Shown here: one piece after another, positions 1 to 24,080 of the stretch
How the letters are laid out: each line of letters opens with the position of its first letter
How positions within the stretch are numbered: the first letter of the stretch is position 1
Assembly (NCBI GenBank): GCA_025345505.1
Contig: JANVCC010000073.1
Location: 8,564,593-8,628,592, forward strand
Direction of reading: 5' to 3'
DNA: 64,000 nt
Source: Todiramphus chloris collaris
Lineage: Eukaryota > Chordata > Aves > Coraciiformes > Alcedinidae
The notes under the pieces: generated by a model
Database searches by the model: none
What the model was told of the DNA's origin: nothing
What the model saw: only the letters and a program-made list of their open reading frames with translations
Position numbers and translations under genes: made by a program

Positions 1-10878
<10,878 letters not shown>

Positions 10879-10996
10879 CGCGGCCCGACCCTCCGCCCCC
10901 ACCGCGCTCTACCAGACACGCATGGCGCTGGCGCTACCGGAGCCTAGCCTGGCCTCGCTGCCGCTCCGCCCTCACCGGAACCGGGCGGGCCGCTCC

Positions 10997-11006
10997 GCGC
11001 ATGCGC
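10997..11006. promoter_or_regulatory. Palindromic NRF1-type site
   Basis: Perfect GCGCATGCGC palindrome, flanked C and G, matching the NRF1 consensus. It lies 119 bases upstream of the TMEM185A start codon in the CpG island. NRF1 binding is inferred from the motif only. Confidence 0.55.
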
Positions 11007-11218
11007 GCCGGCAGCCAGCTCTACCCCACCCTCTCCCAACCGGCGTTGTTCCTCGGCTGGGAAACGGCCGGCCCCGGTGCGGGGTTCGCCGGCCAGCAGC
11101 CGGGGCGGGCCCGGTGGGCGCGGAGCCGTCCTGCGGCCACACACCTGCAGGAGCGGGGTCTGTTTGGGGCCCGGCGGGGCGGTGGCTGCCGACCGCTCCC
11201 CACGGGGAGAAGGGAGGA

Positions 11219-11248
11219 GGCGGCGGCTGCGGCTGCGGCGGCGGCGGG
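11219..11248 (-). repeat. GCC/GGC triplet tract upstream of TMEM185A
   Basis: On the plus strand the tract is mostly CGG with two CTG interruptions, about ten triplets. On the TMEM185A sense strand it reads as GCC with CAG-type interruptions. It lies about 340 bases upstream of the start codon inside the CpG island. Whether it is transcribed is unknown. Confidence 0.8.
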
Positions 11249-11349
11249 CCCGAGTCGCCTCCTGGGAGCAGCGCTGGGCCGAAGCCGGGAGGTCCCGCAG
11301 CGGTCGGGAGTGCGGTGGCCTTCGGGGCGTGTGGCGGAGCTGGGTGTTT

Positions 11350-14300
11350 GGGGAACACCTCTACTAAAAGTTGTCATAATCCAGTGCTCGCTGAGAAACG
11401 TTTCAGTTACGTGTGTATATGTACGAATAAACCAGTTAACTTTGTTACGGAGAATCGGTATGGCCTTGTGGGGCTTATATTTAAAAAGGTTTTTGATAGG
11501 ACTACCACAATTCTGTAGCCCTGCCAAGGGTTAGAGCTCAAACCAGGACAAGCCTTTACTGGGAAAAAGTCAGCCCGTGTGGTAAAGAATGGTGTTTCTG
11601 TCTGGTTCCCGGTGTTTACTTTGTGCTTTAGAAAGCCTGGGTACGCTAATCATCTGCTCGCATTCTTACTCTGTCAAGAGGCTTGCTCCAGAGCGACAGA
11701 AAGGAACATCCTCTTCTTGCAACCCCAGAGTCATGTCAGCAATATTTATCTTGGGTTGTGTTATCTTCTTTTAAATTTATGACTGCCTTTCACAAGCACT
11801 GAACTTGGTTATTTTAAAAATACGGTTTTAGATAAATCTGTTCTGAATCGGTTCAAAATATCCCATTTGCTGCCTTCTCATTTGTGGTTTATCTCACACT
11901 TGAGTAAGCTTATACTATCTTGTACGTGTTCATAGAAACCCATCAGACATTCCTCAAGCTATTCATGGAGCCAAGCCCAGGGGATCTGGAGGCAGATTTT
12001 GTTTGTGATTCTGCCACTAGTTTCTGCTGCGATTTCTGCCATGGCTGTTGTCATATTTATAGCATTAATCACACATCACGAGTGTCTGGTTGTCTTCAGG
12101 GACCTTCCCATTAACTGATGGTGATATCTCGCCATCACTGGATTGAATAAGCTAATCTTACATTAAAATGAAATATTAACAACTGCTGCTGGAAGGGGTG
12201 ATATCAAGGAAAGTAAGAATTAACACAAGGAAACAGAAGAAGTAATTATGGACTTAGGTACGCTACCCATTGTGGGCTTAGCTACTTCTAGGTGGCAGAA
12301 GCAGAGGTAGCAATGGACAAGTCTTGGACAAAGTTTCTTCTTTGTAGCTGCATTAGAATAACAGCTGCCTGCCCTTCTCAGCCCCTCTTTTTTATGGCTA
12401 GTTTTCCTTTGTGTACTCATTGGAAACACTCACCTCACTATATTTGTTTAAATGTCCTGTTGGTTTTTAGGGCACTGATATGTAATGCTTGTTTCCATTT
12501 ATCTTCAGAAAATTACTAGGATATCGCAAAGTGTTATTTTAAAGGTGGAAGAAGAAAATTAGGTTAACTTGTTAATTGGGCATTACCCAGAAAGCTGCCT
12601 GAAGAACTAAAAGCAGTCTTCATGTGTTGTTGAGTGGTGTCCCTGGACTGTACGCTTGTCCAATGGAATACAAAAGTAACATGGAGAAGGAGGTGGTTTT
12701 TCCTGCCAACATTATTTTAAATGACATCATTACCAGTAATCCCTCTTCTGCAGACACAATTTCAAGAGTTTATTTCTGGTTTATTATTGTAGAAACTGCC
12801 TGTACAATACATTTCCCTATTATTCTAGATACGAATGAATGAATGTGTACAGTGGGAAAAAAGTACATTCTAAAAAGGCTGAGAACTACTTTCATTGCAT
12901 ATTCTGGAATTGATCACATCAGCCTTTTAAATGTCCTTGCAGCAGGACAAATATTGAGAATTGTGAAGATAGCGATTAAATACTGCAAAAGTGGTTAAAT
13001 ACTCAGGAAAAAAAAAGTCATAAGAAGTTGAAGTTGAGTGTATTTCAGAGACATGGAGATCACTTAATTATCTGAGACAACCAATGTAATGGCAGAGAAG
13101 GAAAGGATGAGGGCTAAGCAGTCTCCAGAAACTGCCCATGAGACAGGACCTGTGGCAGGGCATTACAGAAGCTTCTAAGGAACCAAAGACTTATCAGGTT
13201 AAAAAAAATTGAAAGCTGGAATGTTGTTTTTCATTCTGCTTTTTCAAAAGTTGAGCCTTACTCATTTGGTAAAGAGAACAATTATGCATAATGTATTTAT
13301 CCAAGATAAAAAACATCTACTGCAATGCATAAAGAAGCTACCAGACAAGACAGTACCTGTAAGCATTATCCTCAGCCAGATGCAATCATAAAACAAAGTC
13401 AAAATAATATTAACAAAGAATTACCTTAACTTGAGAACTGTTAATAATTTAGAAGTCTAATAAAGCAGCATGCCATTTCTAAGAATATTCATGAAGGTCT
13501 GTAGGAGTAAATCAAGAAAGATTTCTCCTGCATTTACAAATCTTGGCTGACTGCCCAGGAAGCGAAATAGTTCCTACAAAGGACAAAGAACTAGGAAAGA
13601 AATCCCTAGTTACAGAAAACATGATAGAGATTAAGCTCAAACAGAAGGTGGTAACTAGACAGAAAGAAAACAACTCTTTGCTGTTGGACCCAACCTGCAG
13701 GTGCCACAGCGGAGAAAACCTCCACTCACTTTATCTGCTTCTTCCCCCGAAGAAATATATAGCAAGTTTAGCCCCCTGTAAGAGAGTAGACTTCTCCCCC
13801 TTCCCTCCCCTGGAGGAAAAGTTAAGATCTGGCTGCTGTTGGATCTGACAAACACGCTGGGTGACATTTTTCTGCCTGTAAAATACCTGTTCAATTTGTG
13901 GTTAAGCTCAGCTGGCACACTTTTGCACTGTTACCTCGGGAAAGCTGGGGCTAAACTTTTGATTTGAAGTCAAGTAACTGATGTGGGGACTTCAGGAGCT
14001 TTCTTAGACCTTTTTGTGGTCTCAGGTTTCTTGATTGCTATGGCTAGATACTGCACTTTGTGAACGTGATGTTCAGGAGGGTTAGGCAGCAAAGAAAAAA
14101 CAGGGTGCTGTCTGAACTTAAAAAGTGTTACACGACTTCTCTTGAGTTTACATTTTATGGTGATTTAGGGATGGGAGAAGGAATATGGGGAGGGGATAAA
14201 AGAAGCAGCAAGTCATCTGGTTTCTCTTAAGACTTCCTGTCTACTGCTGCTTGAGACTTGAACACTATGAATTTAACATTAAGATAGTTGATGTTGGAGA

Positions 14301-17300
14301 CCAAACAGACATTTTGTATTCATTCCATTTATATAGCTCCTCAAATTAATTTAAAAAGTTATATATAGTGTCTATTTTATAGTTACTGCCATTACTCCTT
14401 TCAGAAGCCATCTACTTGTATTCTTACTCTCCTTAAAAACATAAACCAGGAGGTTTGCTATCTTTGACTGGCCAAAGCCAAGTGAAGGAAGCAAAACCTG
14501 AATCAGCCTTCTAATTTGTCAAGCTTGCTTTTCTGCTGACAGCCTTGACTCCTGCCTAACATATCTTGTAATTCATGTATCTTGTTTGTTTTACAGTCTC
14601 CTCAAAGTGTCACCGGTAGATGACTGGAATACAGTAAATTTTAAAGGGAGAGCAGCAGTTCAGTAATAATTGACTTATGGAGCTGACAGCATAGCCATGA
14701 ACTGTTTCTAGGATCATCTTTCATGATCTATGACAGAACATCAGAGTGTTTATAAAAACAAATCCCCAGGTTTGAAAAGCCCCATTTGAATTTCTGTTGA
14801 TTTTACTTTAGGCCTTACTGTTAACATTTTATCACAGAACAAACAGGGACTGACCAGTAATTGACAAATAAGAAATGGCTCAAGCTATTATAAAATCTTT
14901 AGACCAGTCTGTAAATTTGCAGTTAAAAGGAGTAATGATCTAGTATCTACACAGAGGTTATTGTCATTGGCACTACATGCTTAGTTTTGAAATTAGGGTG
15001 TTCAGTTGCAATCAAGATTTCAGTGATTTGTCAGAATATTGTTTTGTGTCCTATTTGGGAAGATGGTTAAAGGGCAAAGGCTTTAAATCCTATTTGCAGC
15101 TACCTATTGGATGTTGTGCCCCTAAATTCATATCCTCCAGCCTGAAATCTATTGGTAGGGTTGTAGTAGTTTGGCAAGTTGCTGTTTATATTAATGCCAA
15201 CTAGGATTATGATTTGAAGCAAATTATGCTAGTAAAACACTCTGAATTTCATCAGATGTTTTGCCAGTGGGATGCTAGAAAATGCATTGGTGTGCAGCTA
15301 TTTGGCCAAAGCAGAATTTGACACAGTGTTTTGTCATTACCTGCAAAAAAATTATGTGGTTTAATGATACTCTACTTTTCCATCATAAACTGTTCAGCTA
15401 GTTTCACTCATTGCTTCCTGTTGAGAAGAGGCTCATTTAAACAAGTCATGTTCCATGCCCCTTATGCAATCTATCTTTTCCCTGCCTCGCCACAGCTTCA
15501 AATTTATTATTTTTTTATGATGCTCTATGCCTGAGCTTTATGCCACTCCCTTCCACTGTGTTTAGGAGCCATTGAAATAAAGCTGGAAAAGAAGGCATTG
15601 GATCATTGCTCTATAAATAAATCCTATCAAACTGCTCATAATGATTTAACAGTGTTGACACTTTCTTTCAGGGCCTTCTTAATTCCATTAGGATTTGATG
15701 GTGGATCAGATCACACACATTTTTCTGGAAAAAATAATATAATATTCTATTCTTAAAACCCATGCATAGCATCCAGCACAAAACATGACTCTCATTTGCA
15801 GTTGTTTTATCTTTCACCTCTATTGTGCTATCAGGCTACTTGGGCCAGATGAACTCATAACCATTTAAGGAAGTTCCATACATTCCTCAGTGGAGACATG
15901 GTTCTGAGAGAATAAACAAGTGACTTCTTCAGGAAGACAGCGACTGAGAGATTTTTAGCTCCAAGAGACAAAGGCTGTTTAGGAGAGCTCCAACCAAACA
16001 GAAAACTGAATAAACTAGCTTTTTGCTATCATATGCACAGGGAGATGTTGGAGATGCTGTCAACCTTAAAACAGTATGAACAACTTGCAAGTCTCCTCGG
16101 CCCTCCTCTCATACCAAGCCATAGCTAATACATCTGCCAGTGTCATGAGTATCTAGGATTATGGATGCTTCCAGTGACATCTCAGTAGTCACTGAAGCAG
16201 CATGGTTTTTTCTTCTTGTGTTTCTAACTTTTGGCATAACTCCCATGTCAGATAATTTGTCAGGTCTTTACACCGTAGGAGATTTCAGTACCTAGTGACC
16301 AACAAACTATCCCCACAGTGGCTTTGTGCTTGATGATGACTGAATTGGGAGACAAATAAGGCTTTTATAAAAATCCACGGTGATGGTATCCTTATTGAGT
16401 CCAACAAAGTCACAGTGAGGCTGTTTTAACTGCAGGACACAAGTCAAACTGACCTGGATGTAGATTTCTATAGTTTGACCAGTGTTATATTAATGAAGTG
16501 TTTTAGGTAACAGTTTCTTCTGTGATGAAAATTAAACAGATCCAGGAAGTAGTGTGATTTGATTTTTGCTTCCTTTACTGGCTTTTTCAAACACTGTCAC
16601 TATGTGACTTCTTCATTGATATTTTTGTCACATCCCTTGGAGAGTTTTGGGTTTTTAATCACTATTGAACTTTGCCTGTTCAGGTTAGCACAGTGCTGAT
16701 TTTCATCCTTTCTTTCAGCTCACACTTTGTTCTTGTTTAATTTTCAAAAGTAATAGTCATCCAATTTCTAAACACAAATAACCAAAGTGCAGATTTTCTG
16801 CCCTGCAGTAGTTTACTCTATGACTAGAATTTACCAGATTTTTTTTTAAAATAACAAAGCATCACATTTCTTTGCCTTTTAAAATTTTTTTCTTGTTTCT
16901 CATTACCAAAAAAAAAACCTGCAGCAGAAGTATCCTTATATAAATAGAAAAGAAAATGCTTTATTTGCAGTATTTTTGAATAAGAAATTGTATAAATTTG
17001 AAATTGGAAAAAAACACATTAAGTAGTTTATATAATAGAAATACAGCATTTCTTTGATTTCCTTCTAAGTATTGCATTTTATTACAGTAAACTAAGACTG
17101 ATTGTACAGGTTTATTTATTTGATATAAAATCCCCGTGGTTTTGCTATAAAATTCATTACGTGGTTGACTAATACCTTGATCCAACAAAAAGTAATTTAA
17201 TTGTACAATTTGTGTTCTCATCGTTGAAAAATATAGAGGTGTTTAACATGTGGTTTCTAAGTAATTTAAAAATTGCAGTACAATTCTGCTGGTGTTTTTC

Positions 17301-20120
17301 TCTAATTTTGCTGTGGTTTTTGTTAACATCCACTCCACCTCTACTTGATCAGACCTGCATGTTATGAAGGGAAGGCAGTCTGAGCTTTACCTTGACCTGA
17401 TCGTTCATGTGAAAAGACTGACTTGCCAACTGTTATGAAAATTAGGAGCTCTTGTCTTCACTAAACATTTGTATTTTAACTAAGCATATTGTCCTAGGAA
17501 AGGAACCTTTCACCAAGAAGGGCAGAGTCTGTGAGTTATAGGAACTGATTGTGACTTTCATATCATGCCTAGGGCAACTGATGGAATTTCTGCATGCAGT
17601 ACAAAGCTCCTAAATAGTTACAATCCTCCCTTTTTAAGTAAAGGCACCTAGTAATTTTACCTAAAGCATTATTTAGATGAAGAACTTTAGTACTGACACA
17701 GGTCAGGTGTTCCAAGAATCTCAAGGATCCGTGGACGTGATTTCAAATGAGATTTCTGTCCACAACTTCTCTGAGCACAAGATAAATGCTTAAATGCCAC
17801 CAAATCAAATAACAGGGTTTGGATTCTGTATGCAAGAGGTGAGTTCAGTTCAGCGTGCCTTGCAGCAGTGCAATAATTTGCAGCAGTATAGCACGTGGGT
17901 TAAAATACTGGCACACTGATGTAGTAACACTGTGCAACATATACTTTAGCCAGTGATGCAGGACTGATAAATCAGGCTTCATCTTATCAGGTATAACATA
18001 GCTCCTTCTGTAATGTATTCAAGGAAAAGGATCAGGTTAAATGTCAATGATTGTGACAAATTTACATGGCTTTTACAGAGATAAAACACTAACTAGCTAC
18101 TTGCTGCATTTTATTATTTGAGAAGGACCTGCTTAAATCTCACCACATCGAAAATACACACAAATGATATCTAAAAATAATGACTCACTTAAGTCACTGA
18201 TCTTTCAGCCATGAAGCAAGAAACCAGTTGTTAACAAAACTGGACGGGAAACAGGTAATGAGTGTGAACAAGGTCAGAGAGATGATCTTTTTTTTTTTTT
18301 TTTTTAACCTTGATTTCAGGTCTGGGATCTAGCAAGATGACATTTTGGGATCATTTAGGAGCTGTCCAGATTAAATATAAGAGAAAAATCGGAAGGCTCC
18401 AGCTCAATGGTCCAAAGAGGAATGTGGGCTTACCAAGTCCAAGCTCACAAAGGATGACCAAGTCAGAGGATGGCATGAGGTGATTTATCTTCTCTGGGCT
18501 TTCAGCCTTACCTAAGTCTATCAGGCATTTAGTGTTAAACTTGTATTGCAGTGAATATATGTATATCTTACAAGAAAAAAAAAAAAAGTATTTTAAAACA
18601 TTGGTATTGTCACGCAGCCAAGCTGTTCCAAAGCAATCTTCAATGACAGGGTAACATGTAATTTTTCCCCATAGGATTTCTGAGGTAAATTGGAGTTGTC
18701 CAGTGAAGTATCATCTTATGTATGCTTTTGTTACTGAAAGTGAAAGGTATCCTGTGAAGGAGTGAAGGAATTTCAGGAAGAGAAAGAACGTTCTCCTTTA
18801 AGGCAACTCAGTCTTACCCTGTAAGAGTACAGGCTAGGCTTCCCTGGTCCTTTTTCCCCACTTTGTATTCCTTACCCACTGGGTATCTGTCTTTGAGATC
18901 CTGGGACCTGCTGTAGTAGTGATGAGGTGCTATGCTCATTCAAACCTGTACTATAGGATTATATAACAACAAAATGTTGGAAAATCAGGTTCTAGATGGA
19001 CAAAATAAGTAACCACAATTTTGGCTTCTAGATGGGCAAAATTTGGGCTATTATCTGTTTGTCTCCCATTTCTCCCTGTTCTTTAATTCCATCCTTTTAT
19101 CAAAGGGATGAAATCTTCTTAGTGAAGAAACAAACACTTCTATGCCCAAAGTACTGAAATGGTATGAATGCTTAGCCTCCAGTTGTCTCCACACTCCCTG
19201 GCCTGCTGCCTTCCGAAGGCAGACAGGAGCACTGCAGAAGGTGTAACCAAATCCCAGCTGTTCCCTCCTTGGCATCTTGGTTCTCTGCCTCCCTTGTGGT
19301 TGCCTGGAGCTGCAAAAAATTGTGCTCAGCTGAGGCTGGAGTTTCTGCTGAGCATGTGCAAAGTGGTTTCTACTTATTTATCTTTAAAAGAAGGCATATA
19401 ATATTACCCTGTACATGAAAGTTGACAGCTAGATCAATACTTATTTTTAGTTGCTGATGCTTATAAAGTTACAATTTGTGTTCAGTTTCACCTTTTAAGA
19501 CCTGCAGGGGCTTTGTTTTATTTTACTCCCTTGGTTTTCCAGTTCATTCCTGATGGATTTTTGAGTTTTCATATCCTGCTGCTCCCTGCTATCACTACAG
19601 CTACATCCTCCCAGCAAATCTCTTTTCCAAAGCTTATTGCTGCTAGAGCATTTCAAAGCAAAGGTGGCTCATGAGTTTCATTTCATGACTTAATGTGCTA
19701 CATGTAGAAGTCCTTTCTGTAAAAGGTGATCAGAGATACCATTTCACTTGAACAAACAGTAGAACACATTTGTCCCTTTGTGGTTTTCACTTGGACCTTT
19801 TGAAACATAGAATTCTATTGACAAATTATGGGGGAAAGAGTGTTTGGAAAGGGCTAGTCCTTTCTAGTCCATCATTATCCCTTAAGTCAATGAGACTCAA
19901 AGGTGTTTTGCAGGAGCTGCAGTCATCCTACAGTCATACTCATGTGGATGCTGAAAAGCGGCTAGCAGAGGGATTTTCTCAGGTTCTCACAATATTCGGT
20001 GAGAATCCTGCCTTTCTCACACATGTTATGAGAAACAGTAGGATGGTTTTTGTAAGCTGGACCAACACCTGGTGTTTTGCTAAGTTCTGTTTATGGTACA
20101 TTGGAAAAATATTTTGCAAT
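11350..20120. other. Intergenic, no gene recognised
   Basis: AT-rich spacer between TMEM185A and IDS. Only short, unrelated open frames occur. A T run at about 18291-18305 and other homopolymers are present. I recognise no transposon copy, exon or RNA gene here. Confidence 0.6.
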
Positions 20121-20123
20121 GGG

Positions 20124-20290
20124 TGTTGTAGGACTTTAGCCAAATCACCCTAGGAGATGGGTGATCACTGACCAATCGCCCTATGGGGCTAGGGTGTATA
20201 AAATGGGGTTATCAATTAATAAACTTTCTTCTTTTGCCTTCTCTTGCTGAATTTGTGTGTTGCTGCATCTCTCTGCTCACGGTATAAACA
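20124..20290 (+). mobile_element. LTR-like fragment (possible solo LTR of an endogenous retrovirus)
   Basis: A compact run of elements in LTR order: CCAAT-type gaccaatcg (about 20171-20179), a TATA-type gtataaaat (about 20196-20204), AATAAA (about 20218-20223), then a CT/TG-rich U5-like stretch. It starts TGTTG and could end AACA. I see no clear target-site duplication, polypurine tract or primer-binding site, so this may instead be a chance promoter-like cluster. Confidence 0.35.
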
Positions 20291-23200
20291 GCGACATACT
20301 CAGGGTAGTACCAAGTTCTGAATACATTGTGGATTGTATCTTGATCTTGATTATGTAGTGAATTGGAAAAGTGATGGTTGTGGAAATGTGGTTCTCAAGA
20401 ATTTCTTCTGGTAGACCAGAAAGCCTGCTGTGGAGCTTGTAGTGTACTGGGGTCATATCTGGCATGTTGATCGGATGCTTCCGGAGGTATAGGCCATTTT
20501 CAACCCATGAAATAGTGTTACTCCTGGGTAGCTGTAGATCAGCCTCTATGGTCTTGAGAATCAGGATTTGAATACTACCGGCACAGAAAGAATACCGGTC
20601 TCCTACTGTGTACACAGTAAACTCAGAGCAGTGCAAGAGATGTCTACAGTGGCAGCAAGCAAAATATTTTTAGTATTTCTGAATCATCTACCTCACAGAT
20701 CTGTTCTAAGGTGAACTGTGAAGAAAGGAGATAGCGGAGAAAGGAAGAATTTGATCTTGTAAAAATACATTTTTACTTACTATTACAATTGCTAGTTCTA
20801 TGTCTCTTGGTCTTACTACTTTCCTGTTTTAGTCAAGCATGATAAAAAGTGCCATTGAAAGAATCAAAGAGTAGCAAGTCCTTGCTAATTTCTAAAAGGC
20901 TTTATCCGAACCTTGAGCAATTTTTGATTCTGTCTTGCTCTGACTAATTACAGATCCCTGATTATCCTTTCCTGTGCCTCTGCCTTCACACTTGCTTTGC
21001 ACCCCACAGTTTGCACCTATGTGGGAGGCAGGGGCTGTGTCTTTGCAGGAATCACTCCTCGGATGCTTTATAAGTAGGATGAGACTACAGAAGACATCAC
21101 CTTAGTCAGAGCAAGGTAGTTGTGTACTTTGGTGTCCTTGTCAAATTACTAATTGCAAGGTTTTAATGTTTGAAATGGAGAGTTGCTTAAGAGAAGGTGA
21201 CCTCCCTTGTTAGCAATACTGGAATACTGATGAGCCTATTCACTTCCCCTCTAAGGCAGCTGTAACAAGGGGAATAGAGGGTTGGTTAGATTTCACTACT
21301 AACAATAAGTGGAGGTCAGATTATTTTTGATTTAACACCTGTATTTTGTACACTGACGATGCCATCAAAAGTACCTTCTAAAATCTGCAGCAACTATTAA
21401 GCCAGAAAAGCAAACAAAACAGAGTTTCAAAATGTTTAAACAATAGACCAGTCCTTGTCAGCTACCCACATTAGTAGTATTACCTGACATCTTGTTTACA
21501 CAGGCCTTATCTCTTTATTGCACGTACCGTGTAACTTGAGAAACTGCCTGTGTCAATGCTTATGTGCATGAAAGTTATTTCTTAGGGGGTTAGTGAGGGT
21601 CTGCCCTCACTAGGCACTTGGGACAGTCTGATTTCTTTGAGCATTACCTGAATCAGAGACACATTTCCTGAAATGGGTGCAGGGAGCATCAGGAAGAACT
21701 CCAGTTCCTCAGTCCACCCATCTGTTCTCTGGCCAGCACATCAGAGTTGGAGCTGGTAGTATCTAATTTGCCATGTTTACAGGCCAAACAGGAAATGGGA
21801 GACACTGTGATTGAGGTGTGCCTTTGATTCATTGCTTTTGGTGGTTGTAACAGCACCTGCCTTACCTATTGCCCAGTACTCTGAACTCAGGTTAAATAGT
21901 ATCTTTGGAACAGCTTTGATACTGCGTGTGCTTGGGAGAACTCATCGTGTGAGATCACTAACCCAGGACTTGGAGGAGAGAGCAAGCGTGCTGCGGGCAA
22001 GCTGACCTGCATGGCTCACTTCAGCCACAGAGAAATGACTGTGTATGAAATGAAGGCTTATCATGAGTATTTTGGGATTACGAATGTATTATCTAAGGCC
22101 TACAATGCATTTTCTAGTGCACAGCTCTACAGATTAGCCTGCGAGGACAGACTGCAGTGGTATCATTCATCATAAGAATGGTAACAAACTGGAAGTCTAT
22201 GCAGATACCTCTGATATGATGTTTTTAGCTTATCCTTGAGTGATAATGTTCACAGACATCTTAAAAGTATGTTTGCTTTGGTACTGAAAATAGAGTTACA
22301 AAGTTTTTCAAAAATAAAAATGCTGTTTAGAGATTTATCTTTATTTATGTCTCAGTGGTTCAGGCAGCTCCATGTTTGCTACAGGAATTTCATTTCCTGA
22401 CCATATGTGGCAGAGATTACAGATGTTGATGCAAGTGTTAATATTTTTAACAGGCCTCTCTCCTTTTCTTCATAGCAACTTGTACAGAAATAAATTTCAT
22501 CAGCCCATAAAACAAAAAGAAAAACTGCTTTTTTGAAAAAAATGAATACAAAAATTCAGTTTAGAGATAAATAAATTTGCCAGTGAGAAGCTTCCTGTAG
22601 TTATTAGTCAAATATTTTCTATAATGCTTGATAAATAAATGATAATCTATTTGTGATCAGTTATAGAGATTCACTGAAAAGCATGTCACTCTTAGAGAGT
22701 CTGAGTGAACTGATCATGGTGCCCAGGCATTGGTTTGTGAAAACCTGCTTTCATAGAATTACTGAGTGATGCAGAAAAATTCCTTAGACTTGCTAATAAA
22801 TCAAACTTGGTGTCTGCAGTTACTGTTTTGAGCCAAATGCAACTTCTGGTGAAGTCACTGGGTGACATGTGCAATAACAGGTTACATACGTGAAGAGCCA
22901 AGACATTCTTCCCAGGCACAGCTCAACACAGGGGTTATGTTCTATTGCTTCACCATATTTTCTTAGTCTTAAAAACAGATTTTATCTTCCTTGTCAGAGG
23001 AAACGAAGAACATGAAAACCTGCAAATCTTAAAGTTAGTTTTAATTCCCATTTTGGAAACTATTCCTTGGCATGTTGTTGTCCTCCATCCAACAGAGGGG
23101 GATCAAAGCCATTTTGCAGCATAGGGAAACAGCAGAGAAATCCAAATTGATTGCATACTTTGTAAAGCAAAGTAAAATGATTTCTCTGATCCTTGCATTA

Positions 23201-23504
23201 ATTCCTTGGGAATCTGTTCCTTAGATGCTGACTTGAGAGACTGTTACCTATTAGTTTCTTGGGCTTTAGCTCAAGAAGTTAAAAATGCTAACATACAGTT
23301 TCCAAATGAAACTGATTAAATCTTCCCTTATACAGGAAGAGAACATGTGGGAATTTTCTTGGAAAGCATCCCCAGGTATGAAAATGCTACTTTAAAAGAT
23401 CTGTTATGGGTCTGATAGTACAACCATTTCTTGCAGAGTTGCATTGATAGCATTGTTGCCACCAACAATATTGCTGTGCTGAATTTTTACCATGGTATAG
23501 TGAG
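20291..23504. other. Intergenic, no gene recognised
   Basis: AT-rich spacer. An open frame of about 120 codons on the minus strand (20277-20636) has no family I recognise. No repeat copy is identified. Confidence 0.55.
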
Positions 23505-23510
23505 GGTCTG

Positions 23511-24074
23511 TGTGCTGATCTGGCTGGGATAGAGTTAATTTTTCTGTAGTAGCAGGTGTGGGGCTGTGGTTTGGAGTTGTGCTGAGACCAGTGCTGATAG
23601 CACTGGGATGTTCCCGTTACTGCTGGGCAGGGCTCACACACACTTGGGGCCTTTTCTGCTCTTGACCCCAGCAGCCAGCAGGCTGGGGGTCACAAGCAGC
23701 TGGGAGGGGACCCGGCTGGGACAGATGACCCCAGCTGACCAAAAGGTTGTCCCAGACCATATGTCATCATGCTCAGCAATAGAAAGATGGGGAAAGAAGG
23801 AGGAAGAGGAAATGTTCAGAGTGATGATGTTTGTCTTCCCAAGTTAACTTCTATGTGTGATGGAGCCTTGCTGTGCTGGGGATGGCTGAACTCCTGCCTG
23901 CTGATGGGAAGAGGTGAATGAATTCTTTGTTTGCTTTGCTGTTTTGCACAGCTTTCTCTATTAAACTGTCTTCATCTCAACCCACGAGTTTTCTCACTTT
24001 TACTGTTGTGATTGTCTCCCCCATCCCACTGGGGATGGAGTGAGCACGTGGCTGTGTGGGGCTTAGCCCACAAT
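23511..24074 (+). mobile_element. Solo LTR, ERVL-type avian endogenous retrovirus
   Basis: About 564 bases starting tgtgctgatctggctgggat. It carries segments typical of a common avian ERVL-class LTR: ctggctgggatagagttaat at the start, gggaggggacccggctggga in the middle, tgtcttcccaagttaacttc and a late ctattaaactgtcttcatct with an ATTAAA poly(A) signal. It ends gtggggcttagcccacaat. The hexamer ggtctg sits directly on both sides (23505-23510 and 24075-24080), consistent with a target-site duplication. No internal retroviral sequence is attached, so it is a solo LTR. Confidence 0.85.
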
Positions 24075-24080
24075 GGTCTG

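Noticed and set aside
10922-11534. Long plus-strand open frames upstream of TMEM185A
   Set aside because: Same GC-island artefact; several overlapping frames of equal length and no recognised domain. A divergent non-coding transcript is possible but not shown.
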